A DNA stretch of 55,945 nt, from contig JACABE010000010.1 in NCBI GenBank assembly GCA_013377005.1, positions 1 through 55,945 of the forward strand. The letters run 5' to 3'. The notes below the pieces were generated by a model. That model saw only the letters and a program-made list of their open reading frames with translations. It had not been told where the DNA came from and ran no database searches. The DNA is from Bacteroidota bacterium. GTDB taxonomy: Bacteria; Bacteroidota; Bacteroidia; Bacteroidales; JACABE01. Positions 8,300 through 16,036 of the stretch are shown piece by piece (position 1 is the stretch's first letter; each line of letters opens with the position of its first letter). The translations under genes were made by a program, and so were the position numbers.

Positions 8300-8701
8300 T
8301 TATTCAATTATTTTAATTTCTGAAAATCTTTTTTTTATATTATTTATAAGATTATTATTTGTAGTATTTATAACCCAATATGAAGAGTCAAAGATCGAAA
8401 TAATAATTTCATTCATTTCATTTTTTCCTTTGATTGTCCCGTCAATTATTTGAATATTACCATTAGCAATTCTGTTTAAATCATTATATTTTATTTCATA
8501 ATTAATCATAGATATTGCTTCTTCGCAAAAAAGATAATCTTCTTGTGATATTTCTGAAATATTAGTTTTCGGTTCGATATAATTGAAATTAATTTCACTT
8601 AAAAACCACCTATAACCCTCTACATTATTAATTAATCTTAAAATATCTCTTAAGTCAAACGAAAGAAAACCATTTATTTCATCAGTAATTGTAATTTTCA
8701 T
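8300..8701 (-). CDS. hypothetical protein, 133 residues
   Basis: An uncharacterised small protein with no signal peptide or membrane helix. It is acidic and rich in Ile and Asn, with several aromatic residues (GYRWFLSE near 29-36, SSYWVIN near 106-112). The alternation of polar and hydrophobic residues suggests a compact alpha/beta fold. I do not recognise a family. The size and style are like some immunity proteins of polymorphic toxin systems, but no toxin gene is adjacent, so this is only a guess. It is more AT-rich than the P-type ATPase nearby and lies inside the 26-bp-repeat-bounded segment, in opposite orientation to the regulator it follows. A shorter plus-strand frame at 8211-8453 overlaps it and is judged a shadow. 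Confidence 0.55.
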   Translation of the reverse strand: MKITITDEINGFLSFDLRDILRLINNVEGYRWFLSEINFNYIEPKTNISEISQEDYLFCEEAISMINYEIKYNDLNRIANGNIQIIDGTIKGKNEMNEIIISIFDSSYWVINTTNNNLINNIKKRFSEIKIIE

Positions 8702-8822
8702 AAAAGTATTAATATAAAATAAAACTGACCAAATAACTATTACTTGTGTTTATTTAAGAAAATCTGAACAAAGCATGTCATTTTGGATGACTTTTTGCAG
8801 TTTTCTATATCCATTTCTCTTG

Positions 8823-8830
8823 CAAATATA
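8823..8830 (-). promoter_or_regulatory. possible -7 element for the 133-residue protein
   Basis: TATATTTG on the minus strand, 122 bases before the start at 8701, implying a long leader. Confidence 0.25.
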
Positions 8831-8926
8831 GTTTTATTTTCACTGTAATAATCTAAAGATATTAAATTATTTCAAGTGTTTTTAATGTTGATTTTTCCCG
8901 CTTTTGAGCCGTAGATGTGCGAGAAG

Positions 8927-9136
8927 CTTTCGGGAGTTCCCGAAACCATGCCGTAGCAATGCAGCACACTTTCGGATGTTCCCGAAACCATGCCGTAGCA
9001 TTGCAGCACCCTTTCGGAAGTTCCCGAAACCATGTCGTAGTATAGCAGCACACTTTCGGAAGTTCCCGAAACCTTGCTATTGTATTGCAACATACTTTCG
9101 GAAGTTTCCGACGGTTTGTCGTAGGTTTTCTGTATA
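8927..9136. repeat. 42-bp tandem array 1, five units
   Basis: Units start at 8927, 8969, 9011, 9053 and 9095; the last is degenerate. Each begins with a short inverted repeat around a GT centre. In unit 1 it is a perfect 8-2-8 dyad (TTTCGGGA, GT, TCCCGAAA). Units 3 and 4 have one A-C mismatch on the plus strand that becomes a G-U pair in minus-strand RNA, and unit 5 changes the partner base to restore pairing. Because 42 is a multiple of three, reading frames of up to 93 codons stay open on both strands, coding 14-residue repeats; these are judged non-genic. The array lies between the 133-residue gene and the P-type ATPase. Confidence 0.85.
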
Positions 9137-9221
9137 TATTTGTACTGTATCATCGTATTTTAGAAATTGTCTGTTGATGTTTTAAATACAAAAAATTGTC
9201 AGGTTTGTTTAAGTATGAGAA

Positions 9222-9285
9222 AACCCTCGAAGGGTTGAAATGATTCAGTTTAAAATAAATAAAAACATTAAACCCTTCGAGGGTT
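9222..9285. repeat. pair of inverted CTCGA/TCGAG hairpins
   Basis: AACCCTCGAAGGGTT (9222-9236) and its exact reverse complement (9271-9285) are 34 bases apart. Each is itself a 6-3-6 hairpin, and the two can also pair with each other. This is the geometry of paired REP elements. It lies between array 1 and the terminator of the P-type ATPase. Confidence 0.6.
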
Positions 9286-9308
9286 AAAGCATATCGGACA
9301 GACAAAAA

Positions 9309-9338
9309 GAAGCCAACAATTTTACAATTGTTGGCTTC
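9309..9338 (-). terminator. Rho-independent terminator of P-type ATPase operon
   Basis: A perfect 13-bp stem (GAAGCCAACAATT and its complement) with a 4-base loop, followed on the minus strand by TTTTTGTC. It ends transcription from the ATPase gene, whose stop is at 9463. Confidence 0.8.
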
Positions 9339-9462
9339 AATGAATAAAAAGAACCTTTTAATAATTTGCAGAACAAAGATACATCATATTTGATGTAAAA
9401 TCGTAAAACTATATTATTTTTTTCTGATGCTGTCAGGAGCTTCGCACGTTGGCAGGTTTTTT

Positions 9463-12210
9463 TTAATTCAGGGGTTGTTTTTTACTTTCTTTATTACTTG
9501 AAATCAGATTGAGTCTTTTTTTACTTTCAAATATTAAAAGACAAATGGCTCCGGTGCCTATTGGCAATATCCAATCGGCAATACCCAGTGGCGAAGTATG
9601 AAAGTACAGATTGAGCAAAGGCACATAAACAATCAACAATATACACGATATTGAGAATAATATTGCCAGCAGCAGATTTCTATTTGAAAACAGATATTTC
9701 CCCAAGGCATTGCCATAAGTTCTTCGCGAAAGCAAATTGGCAAACTGACCGAAAACAACAGAAATAAAAGTAATAGTAATCGCTTTTTCGTACTGATGCG
9801 GCATATTTTGATTGTGAAAATACGAATACAAAAAAGCTCCATACGCAACAACTCCCATTATTATACCCGAAAAAGCTATCCCTTTCATGGTATCTTTGGT
9901 AAGTATTTTGTCTTTTGGGTTTCGTGGCGGTTTTTCCATGATACTTTTCTCAGGAGGATCAAAGGTAAGCATAATCAGCGGAAACATTTCGCCTACAATA
10001 TCTATCAATAAAATCTGTAAAGCTAATATAGGAATTGGCAAACCAAAGAAAACACCTACAAAGCCTGTAAGCACACATGTAAGCTCTGCCACGTTGGATC
10101 CCAGATTTGTTATTATGGTCTTTTCCAGGTTGCGAAATATGGTTCTTCCTTCTTTAATAGCCACAACTATGGTTGAGAAATTATCGTCGAGCAATATCAT
10201 ATTGGCAGCTTCCTGAGCTACTTTGGAGCCGTTTTTCCCCATGGCAATTCCAATGTCGGCTCTCTTCAAACTCAATGTATCGTTCACCCCATCGCCGGTT
10301 ACTGCAACAATTTCGCCCTGTTTCATCAGCAAATCAACCAAACGGAACTTATCATCAGGCGATACCCTCGAAAATATAACAGCCCTGTTTTTAAATATCT
10401 TTTTCAGCTCCGCATCTTTCATCGATTGCAAATCTTCACCCTTTACAATTACAGGAAATGCATCGTTCTCATTCATCAATCCGATATTTTTCGAAATAGC
10501 TCTTGCCGTTACTTCGTTATCGCCGGTTATGATAAATACTTTAATATGTGCTTTAAAAACAGAAGCAAGAGCAGTTTTCACTTCCTTATGGGGCGGATCG
10601 TACATCGTTACAAATCCTGCAAAGACGATATCCTTTTCCGCTTCTTCAATGGTATATTCTTTTTTGTGTTCAAGGTCTTTGTATCCAATTGCAATCACCC
10701 GCAGTGCCTGTTCGGAATATACAGCCGACATCTTAAGCATTTCCTTTTTTTTGGCAGCTGTAAGTTCAGTCATTTTGCCATTGATAATAATTTTGCTAGC
10801 TGCTTCCAGCACCGACTCAATAGAACCTTTTACAAATGAAATGACTTTCTTTTTATGCGATCTTATAATGGTAGCTCTTTTGCGGAATGAATCAAAGGCA
10901 AATGCTTTTATCAAAGGATAAGTCTTTTCAATTTCATCCGGCTTAAAGCCGGCTTTCATTGCCAGTGTCGAAAATGAAGTTTCAGTAGGGTCGCCAATAG
11001 AATACCATGAAGAATGATTCTTATCAGGAGGACTTACTCTGCCTGTAGATGAAAGAAAGCCCGAAAGGAAAAAGATTTTCAAATCGCCTAAAGATGCTTT
11101 TTTTAAGACTACATTTTTTTCATCTGTAATATTGCCGACAGGTTCATAACCCAATCCATCAACCGAAAATGTTTCCCCGTTAAAATAGCAAGCGGTAATG
11201 GTCATTTCGTTTTTAGTAATGGTTCCGGTTTTGTCAGAAGCAATTACCGTAGCCGAACCCAAGGTTTGTGATGAGGCAATCTTTTTTACAATAGCCTTTC
11301 TTTTAGCCAAACGTGCAACAGCCAGCGATAATGCCATCGAAATTTGTGCAGGCAAACCTTCGGGCACCATTGCTGCAGCAACACTTACCGAAAAAACAAG
11401 TGCCATTGCAATGCTATCTTTCATAAGCAAACGCGATGCAAAGAGAACAGCGGCAATAAGCAAAGTGATTAAGGTGAGTTTTTTTGCTACATCAGCAATT
11501 TCAATCTGAACAGGTGCGTTGGTTGTTTTTATCCGCTGCGAAGTTGCGTTTATTTTACCAATCTCTGTGAGTATTCCTGTGGCATAAACAATACCGGTTG
11601 CTTCGCCTCTTGCAACTGTTGTTCCCATGTAAATACAATTTTTTATTTCAGAAAAGGCAAGGGTTTTATCCGAAGTAAACAAATGATCTTTGTTTGAGGG
11701 CAGCGATTCTCCTGTGAGTATAAATTCATTGGTCGAAAAGTTATCCGATGCTATCAGACGGATATCGGCAGGAATACCTTCACCCTCGCTTAGCTTTACC
11801 ATATCACCCGGCACGAGGTCTTCAACAAGAATTTCAATTACCTTTCCGTTTCTTATTACATTGCATTTTTCTACAACCAAACTTTTTAGCGAAGCCAGAA
11901 TGTTTTCTGATTTCCATTCTTCGTAAAAACCAATCGCTGCATTTACGATAACGATAATAATAAGGATTAATCCATCGCGAAATTGCCCTAAATAAAATGA
12001 CACAGCAGAGGCTACAATCAAAATTAATACAAGCGGACTAATGAATTGACGTATGATAATTTTAAAAACACTGATGGTATGAATTGCTTTCAGAACATTG
12101 CTACCATACTTTTGCTTTGCCTGTTTTATTTTGCTTTCATTGAGTCCGTCTTTCACATTGCTGTTAAGTTCCTTTACAACAGTATCAATATTTTCTTTGT
12201 AAAATTCCAT
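9463..12210 (-). CDS. P-type (P2) cation-transporting ATPase
   Basis: A 915-residue membrane pump. The actuator motif TGES is at 167-170, PEGLP of helix M4 at 283-287, the phosphorylation site DKTGT at 326-330, and the hinge TGDGVND at 638-644. M5 has N706 and E709 as in calcium pumps. M6, however, reads LLIDIVGEMFP, with D737 and E741 where SERCA has Asn and Asp; an Asp at the first position recalls Na,K-ATPases. The transported ion is therefore uncertain among Ca2+, Na+ and others. It has the usual C-terminal M7-M10 region. A gene for a small membrane protein lies 36 bases upstream and is probably co-transcribed. Its GC content looks higher than in the neighbouring hypothetical genes, which fits lateral gain. 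Confidence 0.88.
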   Translation of the reverse strand: MEFYKENIDTVVKELNSNVKDGLNESKIKQAKQKYGSNVLKAIHTISVFKIIIRQFISPLVLILIVASAVSFYLGQFRDGLILIIIVIVNAAIGFYEEWKSENILASLKSLVVEKCNVIRNGKVIEILVEDLVPGDMVKLSEGEGIPADIRLIASDNFSTNEFILTGESLPSNKDHLFTSDKTLAFSEIKNCIYMGTTVARGEATGIVYATGILTEIGKINATSQRIKTTNAPVQIEIADVAKKLTLITLLIAAVLFASRLLMKDSIAMALVFSVSVAAAMVPEGLPAQISMALSLAVARLAKRKAIVKKIASSQTLGSATVIASDKTGTITKNEMTITACYFNGETFSVDGLGYEPVGNITDEKNVVLKKASLGDLKIFFLSGFLSSTGRVSPPDKNHSSWYSIGDPTETSFSTLAMKAGFKPDEIEKTYPLIKAFAFDSFRKRATIIRSHKKKVISFVKGSIESVLEAASKIIINGKMTELTAAKKKEMLKMSAVYSEQALRVIAIGYKDLEHKKEYTIEEAEKDIVFAGFVTMYDPPHKEVKTALASVFKAHIKVFIITGDNEVTARAISKNIGLMNENDAFPVIVKGEDLQSMKDAELKKIFKNRAVIFSRVSPDDKFRLVDLLMKQGEIVAVTGDGVNDTLSLKRADIGIAMGKNGSKVAQEAANMILLDDNFSTIVVAIKEGRTIFRNLEKTIITNLGSNVAELTCVLTGFVGVFFGLPIPILALQILLIDIVGEMFPLIMLTFDPPEKSIMEKPPRNPKDKILTKDTMKGIAFSGIIMGVVAYGAFLYSYFHNQNMPHQYEKAITITFISVVFGQFANLLSRRTYGNALGKYLFSNRNLLLAILFSISCILLIVYVPLLNLYFHTSPLGIADWILPIGTGAICLLIFESKKRLNLISSNKESKKQPLN

Positions 12211-12246
12211 TATATAAAAACTTTATGAAACAAAAAGGATAACAAT

Positions 12247-12474
12247 TTATAACTTTGAGTGAGTTTGAGGCGGTGGTTGTTTGCTGGGTGCAAATGCAAA
12301 GTCAACACTTATTACATAATATCCAATAGCAGATAATGTAAGAATAAAGAAAATCCAGAAAATCCAGGAATGATGTATTCTTCTCCATGAGCCTTTATTG
12401 AGATGATGACCTGTAAAATGATCCTGCCAATCCTGTGAAGGTTGTTCTTTACCATTGATATTTATTGTTTTCAT
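12247..12474 (-). CDS. small single-helix membrane protein upstream of the ATPase
   Basis: A 75-residue protein with a polar, His- and Trp-rich N-terminus (about 1-40, including DWQDHF, GHHLNKGSWRRIHHSW), one membrane helix (about 38-57) and a short proline-rich tail (PSKQPPPQ). The Arg-Arg-Ile-His-His just before the helix suggests the N-terminus is cytoplasmic. It precedes the P-type ATPase gene by 36 bases on the same strand. Small one-helix proteins regulate animal calcium pumps, so a modulating role is attractive, but this is inference from position and shape only. I have a weak memory of similar sequences with Trp-rich helix starts in other Bacteroidota. Confidence 0.6.
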   Translation of the reverse strand: MKTININGKEQPSQDWQDHFTGHHLNKGSWRRIHHSWIFWIFFILTLSAIGYYVISVDFAFAPSKQPPPQTHSKL

Positions 12475-12629
12475 GTGATTATTTTTAATTATTAGAAACC
12501 TATAGCATAATATCCCGCAATTGATAATAAAACAAAAGCCTTAGAACTTACAAAGATGCAGTGTTTTTATGCGAAAAGTATTACACAATTCTGTTTGTAA
12601 TTTATATAATTCACAGCTATATAATGAAG

Positions 12630-12655
12630 ATAAGCTTATTGAAATATAATGATGG
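12630..12655 (+). repeat. 26-bp direct repeat, right copy
   Basis: Exact copy of 8164-8189, the 3' end of the response regulator gene. After it comes TTTTTAGATTTT, like the sequence after the second regulator at 15908, as though this is original 3' flank. The two copies bound about 4.44 kb that contains the ATPase cassette and array 1. Confidence 0.75.
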
Positions 12656-12732
12656 AATTTTTAGATTTTGAAAACTATCCTAAGAATATTTCTTACTTCA
12701 TCAAAATATTTCTTATATATAAATCATACTTT

Positions 12733-12756
12733 ATCCTATTGTATGAAAAATAGGAT
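12733..12756. promoter_or_regulatory. inverted repeat overlapping the porin promoter
   Basis: ATCCTAT and ATAGGAT arms with a 10-base spacer lie in and around the -33 region, ending 5 bases before the -7 box. A further ATAGGAT follows at about 12784. The position suits a repressor or response-regulator site. Confidence 0.35.
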
Positions 12757-12769
12757 GGTTTTACATTTG
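12739..12769 (+). promoter_or_regulatory. promoter for porin-ammonium transporter operon
   Basis: TTG at 12739-12741, 20 bases, then TACATTTG at 12762-12769, matching TAnnTTTG. The leader to the start codon at 12905 would be about 130 bases. Confidence 0.45.
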
Positions 12770-12904
12770 TAGACCAAAAGTAATAGGATGATGAATTGAA
12801 AATATCATAAACATTTCATCAACAAAATCTATTAAAATATAGCCAAAAACAAATAGATGATATATTTTAGTAAATTAGCAACTTAATTTTAAAAAACATA
12901 ACAC

Positions 12905-13666
12905 ATGAAAGCGAAATTTACAAACCTAAGTTTATTATTCTTACTACTATTTTGCACTACCTTGAAGTCGCAAAACAATAGTGATTCCACAAAATCAACA
13001 ATCAAAATAAATGTAAGCGCTGATATCGTAAGCAGATATGTATGGCGTGGTATTGATTATGGAAATTCTCCAGCCATTCAACCAACATTATCACTTACGG
13101 CTAAAAATCTTGAAATAGGTTGTTGGGGTTCGGTAGCAACCTATAGTTTTTATAAAGAAATAGATTTGTATGCCAAATATACTTATAAGAAGTTTACTTT
13201 GATATTTACAGATTATTACATTCCTTCCTATAATGGAACACCTGCTGCTCCCGACACTCGTTTTTTTACATTTAAAGATAAAACCACTGCACATAGTTTT
13301 GAAGCTTCATTAATGTTTAAAGGTGGAGATAAATTGCCACTTTGGCTATTAGGAGGCGTTTATTTTTATGGAAACGATAAAAGATTGGGTTATGATTTGC
13401 AAAAAGATATTAATGAAGAAACCTATTATTCATCGTATTTCGAAGCAGGTTATACCCTTGCAATACAAGATAACAGTGTTGATTTCATTGTTGGACTAAC
13501 GCCTACTACAGGTGCTTATGCCGACAAATTTGGAGTTGTAAACGTTGGAATAAGCGGAAGTAGGAAAATAAAAATTTCCGATAGTTTTGAATTACCATTA
13601 AAAGCATCAATGATATTTAACCCTAAAGCATCAACAGCACACTTTACTTTAGGAATTACATTATAA
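12905..13666 (+). CDS. TorF-family (Gcw_chp) putative porin
   Basis: A 253-residue predicted outer-membrane beta-barrel. Residues 1-22 are a signal peptide (basic start, LLFLLLFCTT, cut near LKSQ). The mature start carries the family hallmark DIVSRYVWRGIDYGNSPAIQP (split: DIVSRYVWRG at about 38-47, then DYGNSPAIQP), followed by alternating amphipathic strands and a final strand ending in HFTLGITL. Family members often sit beside ammonium or other transporters, and here an amtB gene follows 33 bases downstream on the same strand. It probably helps small solutes across the outer membrane for the inner-membrane transporter; no channel activity can be read from the sequence. Confidence 0.75.
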   Translation: MKAKFTNLSLLFLLLFCTTLKSQNNSDSTKSTIKINVSADIVSRYVWRGIDYGNSPAIQPTLSLTAKNLEIGCWGSVATYSFYKEIDLYAKYTYKKFTLIFTDYYIPSYNGTPAAPDTRFFTFKDKTTAHSFEASLMFKGGDKLPLWLLGGVYFYGNDKRLGYDLQKDINEETYYSSYFEAGYTLAIQDNSVDFIVGLTPTTGAYADKFGVVNVGISGSRKIKISDSFELPLKASMIFNPKASTAHFTLGITL

Positions 13667-13699
13667 ATAAAATTAATAAACAATTAAATCTCAACAATT

Positions 13700-14920
13700 A
13701 TGTTAGAAACTGGTTCAACCGGCTTTATGTTATTAGCCGCAAGTTTAGTAATGCTTATGACACCTGCTTTGGCTTTGTTTTATGGTGGCTTGGCTACAAA
13801 AAGAAACATTCTGGGTATTATGATTCAGAGTTTTGCTTCTTTAGGATGGACAACCGTTCTATGGTTTATTTTTGGTTATTCTTTATGTTTCAGCGGAGGT
13901 GCCGGTGGTATTATGGGCAACTTTGATAAAGCATTTATGAATGGTGTTTCCATTGACTCAATGTATGCTGGTAATAGTAAGATTCCAGAAATCGTTTTCT
14001 TTGTTTATCAGATGATGTTTGCTATTATTACTCCTGCGCTTATTACAGGTGCTTTTGCTAATCGTGTAACTTTTAAATCATATATGTTATTCTTAACTGT
14101 ATGGCAAATTTTTGTTTACTATCCATTCGTACACATGATATGGGGTGGTGGTTTATTACAAGTATGGGGTGTTCTTGACTTTGCAGGTGGTATTGTAGTA
14201 CATGCAACAGCTGGTTTCGCTGCGTTGGCATCCGTATTTTATGTGGGTGCCAGGGTTGACAAAAACTCTACACCAAATAGTATTCCTTTGGTAGCCATCG
14301 GTAGTGGTTTATTATGGTTTGGATGGTATGGTTTTAATGCCGGAAGTGAGCTTTGTGTTGACAAAGTTACTGCTTTAGCATTTTTCAATACTGATATCGC
14401 TGCTTCGTTTGCAACTGTTGCATGGGTAGTTATTGAATGGTCACGAGAAAGGAAACCAAAGTTTGTGGGATTGCTTACAGGTTCTATTGCAGGGCTTGCG
14501 ACAATTACTCCATGTGCAGGATTCATACCTATGTGGGCTGCGCCTATTATAGGAACTGCTGCAGGTATTGTATGTTACCTTGCTGTAATGTTGAAAAATA
14601 GAATGAAATGGGATGATGCCTTGGATGTATGGGGTGTTCACGGTGTAGGTGGAGTATTAGGTACTATATTATTGGGAGTTTTTGCATCAAAAGCTATCAA
14701 TCCAGGAGGAGCTGATGGTTGGATTTTCGGTAATCCAAGTTTCTTTATGAAACAATTAATAGCAGTTATTATAGCATCTGTTTATGCTTTTATATTTACT
14801 TATATTATGCTTATAGTAATAAACTTTATAACTCCTGTACGTGTTTCTGAATCTGATGAATTATTAGGACTCGATGACTCAATACATGGTGAAAGAGCTT
14901 ATGATGAAGGTGCATTGTAA
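13700..14920 (+). CDS. amt: ammonium transporter (Amt family)
   Basis: An inner-membrane ammonium channel of 406 residues with about 11 helices. The key residues align directly: D160 and H168 (LDFAGGIVVHATAG) and the second pore His, H314 (VWGVHGVGG). The cytoplasmic tail keeps the GLDDSIHGERAYDEG stretch that PII proteins contact in other Amt channels. No glnK/PII gene is next to it, which is unusual for bacterial amt loci, so a PII gene is expected elsewhere. There is no signal peptide. It is co-transcribed with the TorF-type porin upstream, ends in a clear terminator, and is followed by a NarL-type regulator. Confidence 0.92.
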   Translation: MLETGSTGFMLLAASLVMLMTPALALFYGGLATKRNILGIMIQSFASLGWTTVLWFIFGYSLCFSGGAGGIMGNFDKAFMNGVSIDSMYAGNSKIPEIVFFVYQMMFAIITPALITGAFANRVTFKSYMLFLTVWQIFVYYPFVHMIWGGGLLQVWGVLDFAGGIVVHATAGFAALASVFYVGARVDKNSTPNSIPLVAIGSGLLWFGWYGFNAGSELCVDKVTALAFFNTDIAASFATVAWVVIEWSRERKPKFVGLLTGSIAGLATITPCAGFIPMWAAPIIGTAAGIVCYLAVMLKNRMKWDDALDVWGVHGVGGVLGTILLGVFASKAINPGGADGWIFGNPSFFMKQLIAVIIASVYAFIFTYIMLIVINFITPVRVSESDELLGLDDSIHGERAYDEGAL

Positions 14921-14994
14921 TATCTAATAAATATCTGTGTAGTGGCTTTTATACAGATATATTCATACTAAAATACCAAGACCAAATATACATG

Positions 14995-15035
14995 AAACCG
15001 CTGTTGGAATTAATTTCTGGCAGCGGTTTTTAATT
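14995..15035 (+). terminator. terminator of amt operon
   Basis: Stem AAACCGCTG (14995-15003) pairs with CAGCGGTTT (15021-15029) and is followed by TTTAATTT. A weaker ATATCTGT/ACAGATAT hairpin precedes it at 14931-14960. Confidence 0.7.
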
Positions 15036-15204
15036 TCATATAGGGGAGAAGTTCTAATAGAATTAGTATGATTGCTCTTTATTATAAAAAGAAGAGTTTT
15101 CATTCCCTAGAGAAATAGATTATAATTAGGATTTTTAAGAACTAACTTCACTACTTCTATTTAATAAGAAGCTGTAAATTAAAACTCTTAATAAAAATTT
15201 TCAT

Positions 15205-15212
15205 TATATTTG
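15205..15212 (+). promoter_or_regulatory. -7 element for second response regulator
   Basis: TATATTTG, 23 bases before the start codon at 15235, fits TAnnTTTG. Confidence 0.45.
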
Positions 15213-15234
15213 TATCCACAAAAAACAACTCTAT

Positions 15235-15894
15235 ATGTCAGGTATTAAAATAATGTTGATTGACGACCATCAAATTGTGAGAGATGGTATAAAAGTTTTG
15301 CTCGAAAGTTTGGAAAATGTGGAAGTAATTGGCGAAGCATCTAATGTAGCAGAGTTATTGGAAAAATTAAAAGATGTTCAGCCTGATATCATAGTAACTG
15401 ATATTTCGATGCCGGATATTTCGGGTATTGAGCTTACCAAGATTATTAACGAAGATAAAAAATACGCGAATATTAAGATTTTGATACTTTCGATGTACAC
15501 CAACGAGGATTTTGTTTTTAATGCGATAAAGGCGGGAGCCAAAGGTTATTTGCCCAAGAATACTACTCGCAAAGAATTATTTGAAGCTGTCAATACTATT
15601 TATAATGGTGATGAATATTTTAGCGAATCTATTTCAAATATTATTCTTAAAAGCTATATCAAGAAAGTAAAATCGGATGAAAATGGCGAAAAAAAGGAAG
15701 CCTTAAGTATTCGTGAAATAGAAATATTAAAACTCTTTGCCGAAGGTATGGCCAATCAGGAAATAGCCGACAAATTGTTTATCAGCATACGAACTGTGGA
15801 ATCGCATAAAAATCATATTATGCAAAAGCTGGCACTCAAAACTACGGTTGATTTATTGAAATTTGCCATCAAAAATAAAATTGTAGAAATATAA
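15235..15894 (+). CDS. NarL/FixJ-family response regulator (orphan)
   Basis: A 219-residue regulator built like the one at 7530: receiver domain with D10/D11 and phospho-acceptor D56 (IVTDIS), Lys in AGAKGYLPK, then a LuxR-type helix-turn-helix at about 150-212 (LSIREIEILKL, IADKLFIS, VESHKNHIMQKL). No kinase gene is adjacent. The closest HisKA_3 kinase is at 5447, beyond the presumed insert, so the two regulators may share it. The similarity of both proteins and of short 3' flanks suggests they arose by duplication. It lies 315 bases after the ammonium transporter, suggesting it regulates nitrogen uptake, which is inference. Confidence 0.85.
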   Translation: MSGIKIMLIDDHQIVRDGIKVLLESLENVEVIGEASNVAELLEKLKDVQPDIIVTDISMPDISGIELTKIINEDKKYANIKILILSMYTNEDFVFNAIKAGAKGYLPKNTTRKELFEAVNTIYNGDEYFSESISNIILKSYIKKVKSDENGEKKEALSIREIEILKLFAEGMANQEIADKLFISIRTVESHKNHIMQKLALKTTVDLLKFAIKNKIVEI

Positions 15895-16008
15895 TATCTA
15901 TGAAGTTTTAGATTTTCTCAGGGTTTTCTGTTTCGGTTCTAATCAGCTTATTATCATTCTTTTTTAATGAAAATTGCGTATTTATTTTAATTTGAGAGCT
16001 ATAAAGAC

Positions 16009-16016
16009 TACTTTTG
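16009..16016 (+). promoter_or_regulatory. -7 element for DEAD-box helicase
   Basis: TACTTTTG lies inside the longest reading frame, 21 bases before ATG 16037, so it supports the later start. Confidence 0.5.
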
Positions 16017-16036
16017 CAAAAAATAAATCCGGCATT

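Larger units (their letters stand above)
12475..12904. other. intergenic region between ATPase operon and porin gene
   Basis: The 430 bases hold no convincing gene. They contain the right copy of the 26-bp repeat, a 26-codon frame (12569-12649) ending in it whose upstream part does not resemble a regulator, an inverted repeat and a promoter for the porin gene. Confidence 0.6.

Noticed and set aside
8211-8453. Plus-strand 80-codon frame
   Set aside because: It overlaps the better minus-strand gene at 8300-8701, and its hydrophobic content is explained by the complement of Asn/Ile-rich codons.
8927-9136. CRISPR array
   Set aside because: Whole 42-bp units repeat; there are no unique spacers, and no cas genes are nearby. 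The same applies to 34611-34820.
8862-9185. Frames of 63-93 codons on both strands over array 1
   Set aside because: They consist only of 14-residue repeats forced by the 42-bp period, occur in several frames at once and have no independent support.
9374-9381. TATCTTTG -7 match on the minus strand before the ATPase terminator
   Set aside because: It would make an RNA of only about 65 bases ending at the terminator, with no other support.
10223-10921. 232-codon plus-strand frame
   Set aside because: It lies entirely inside the P-type ATPase gene in the opposite direction and has Ser/Phe-rich shadow composition.
12569-12649. 26-codon frame ending in the right copy of the 26-bp repeat
   Set aside because: Only its last residues resemble the regulator; upstream residues show no receiver or HTH similarity, so it is not a broken regulator gene.
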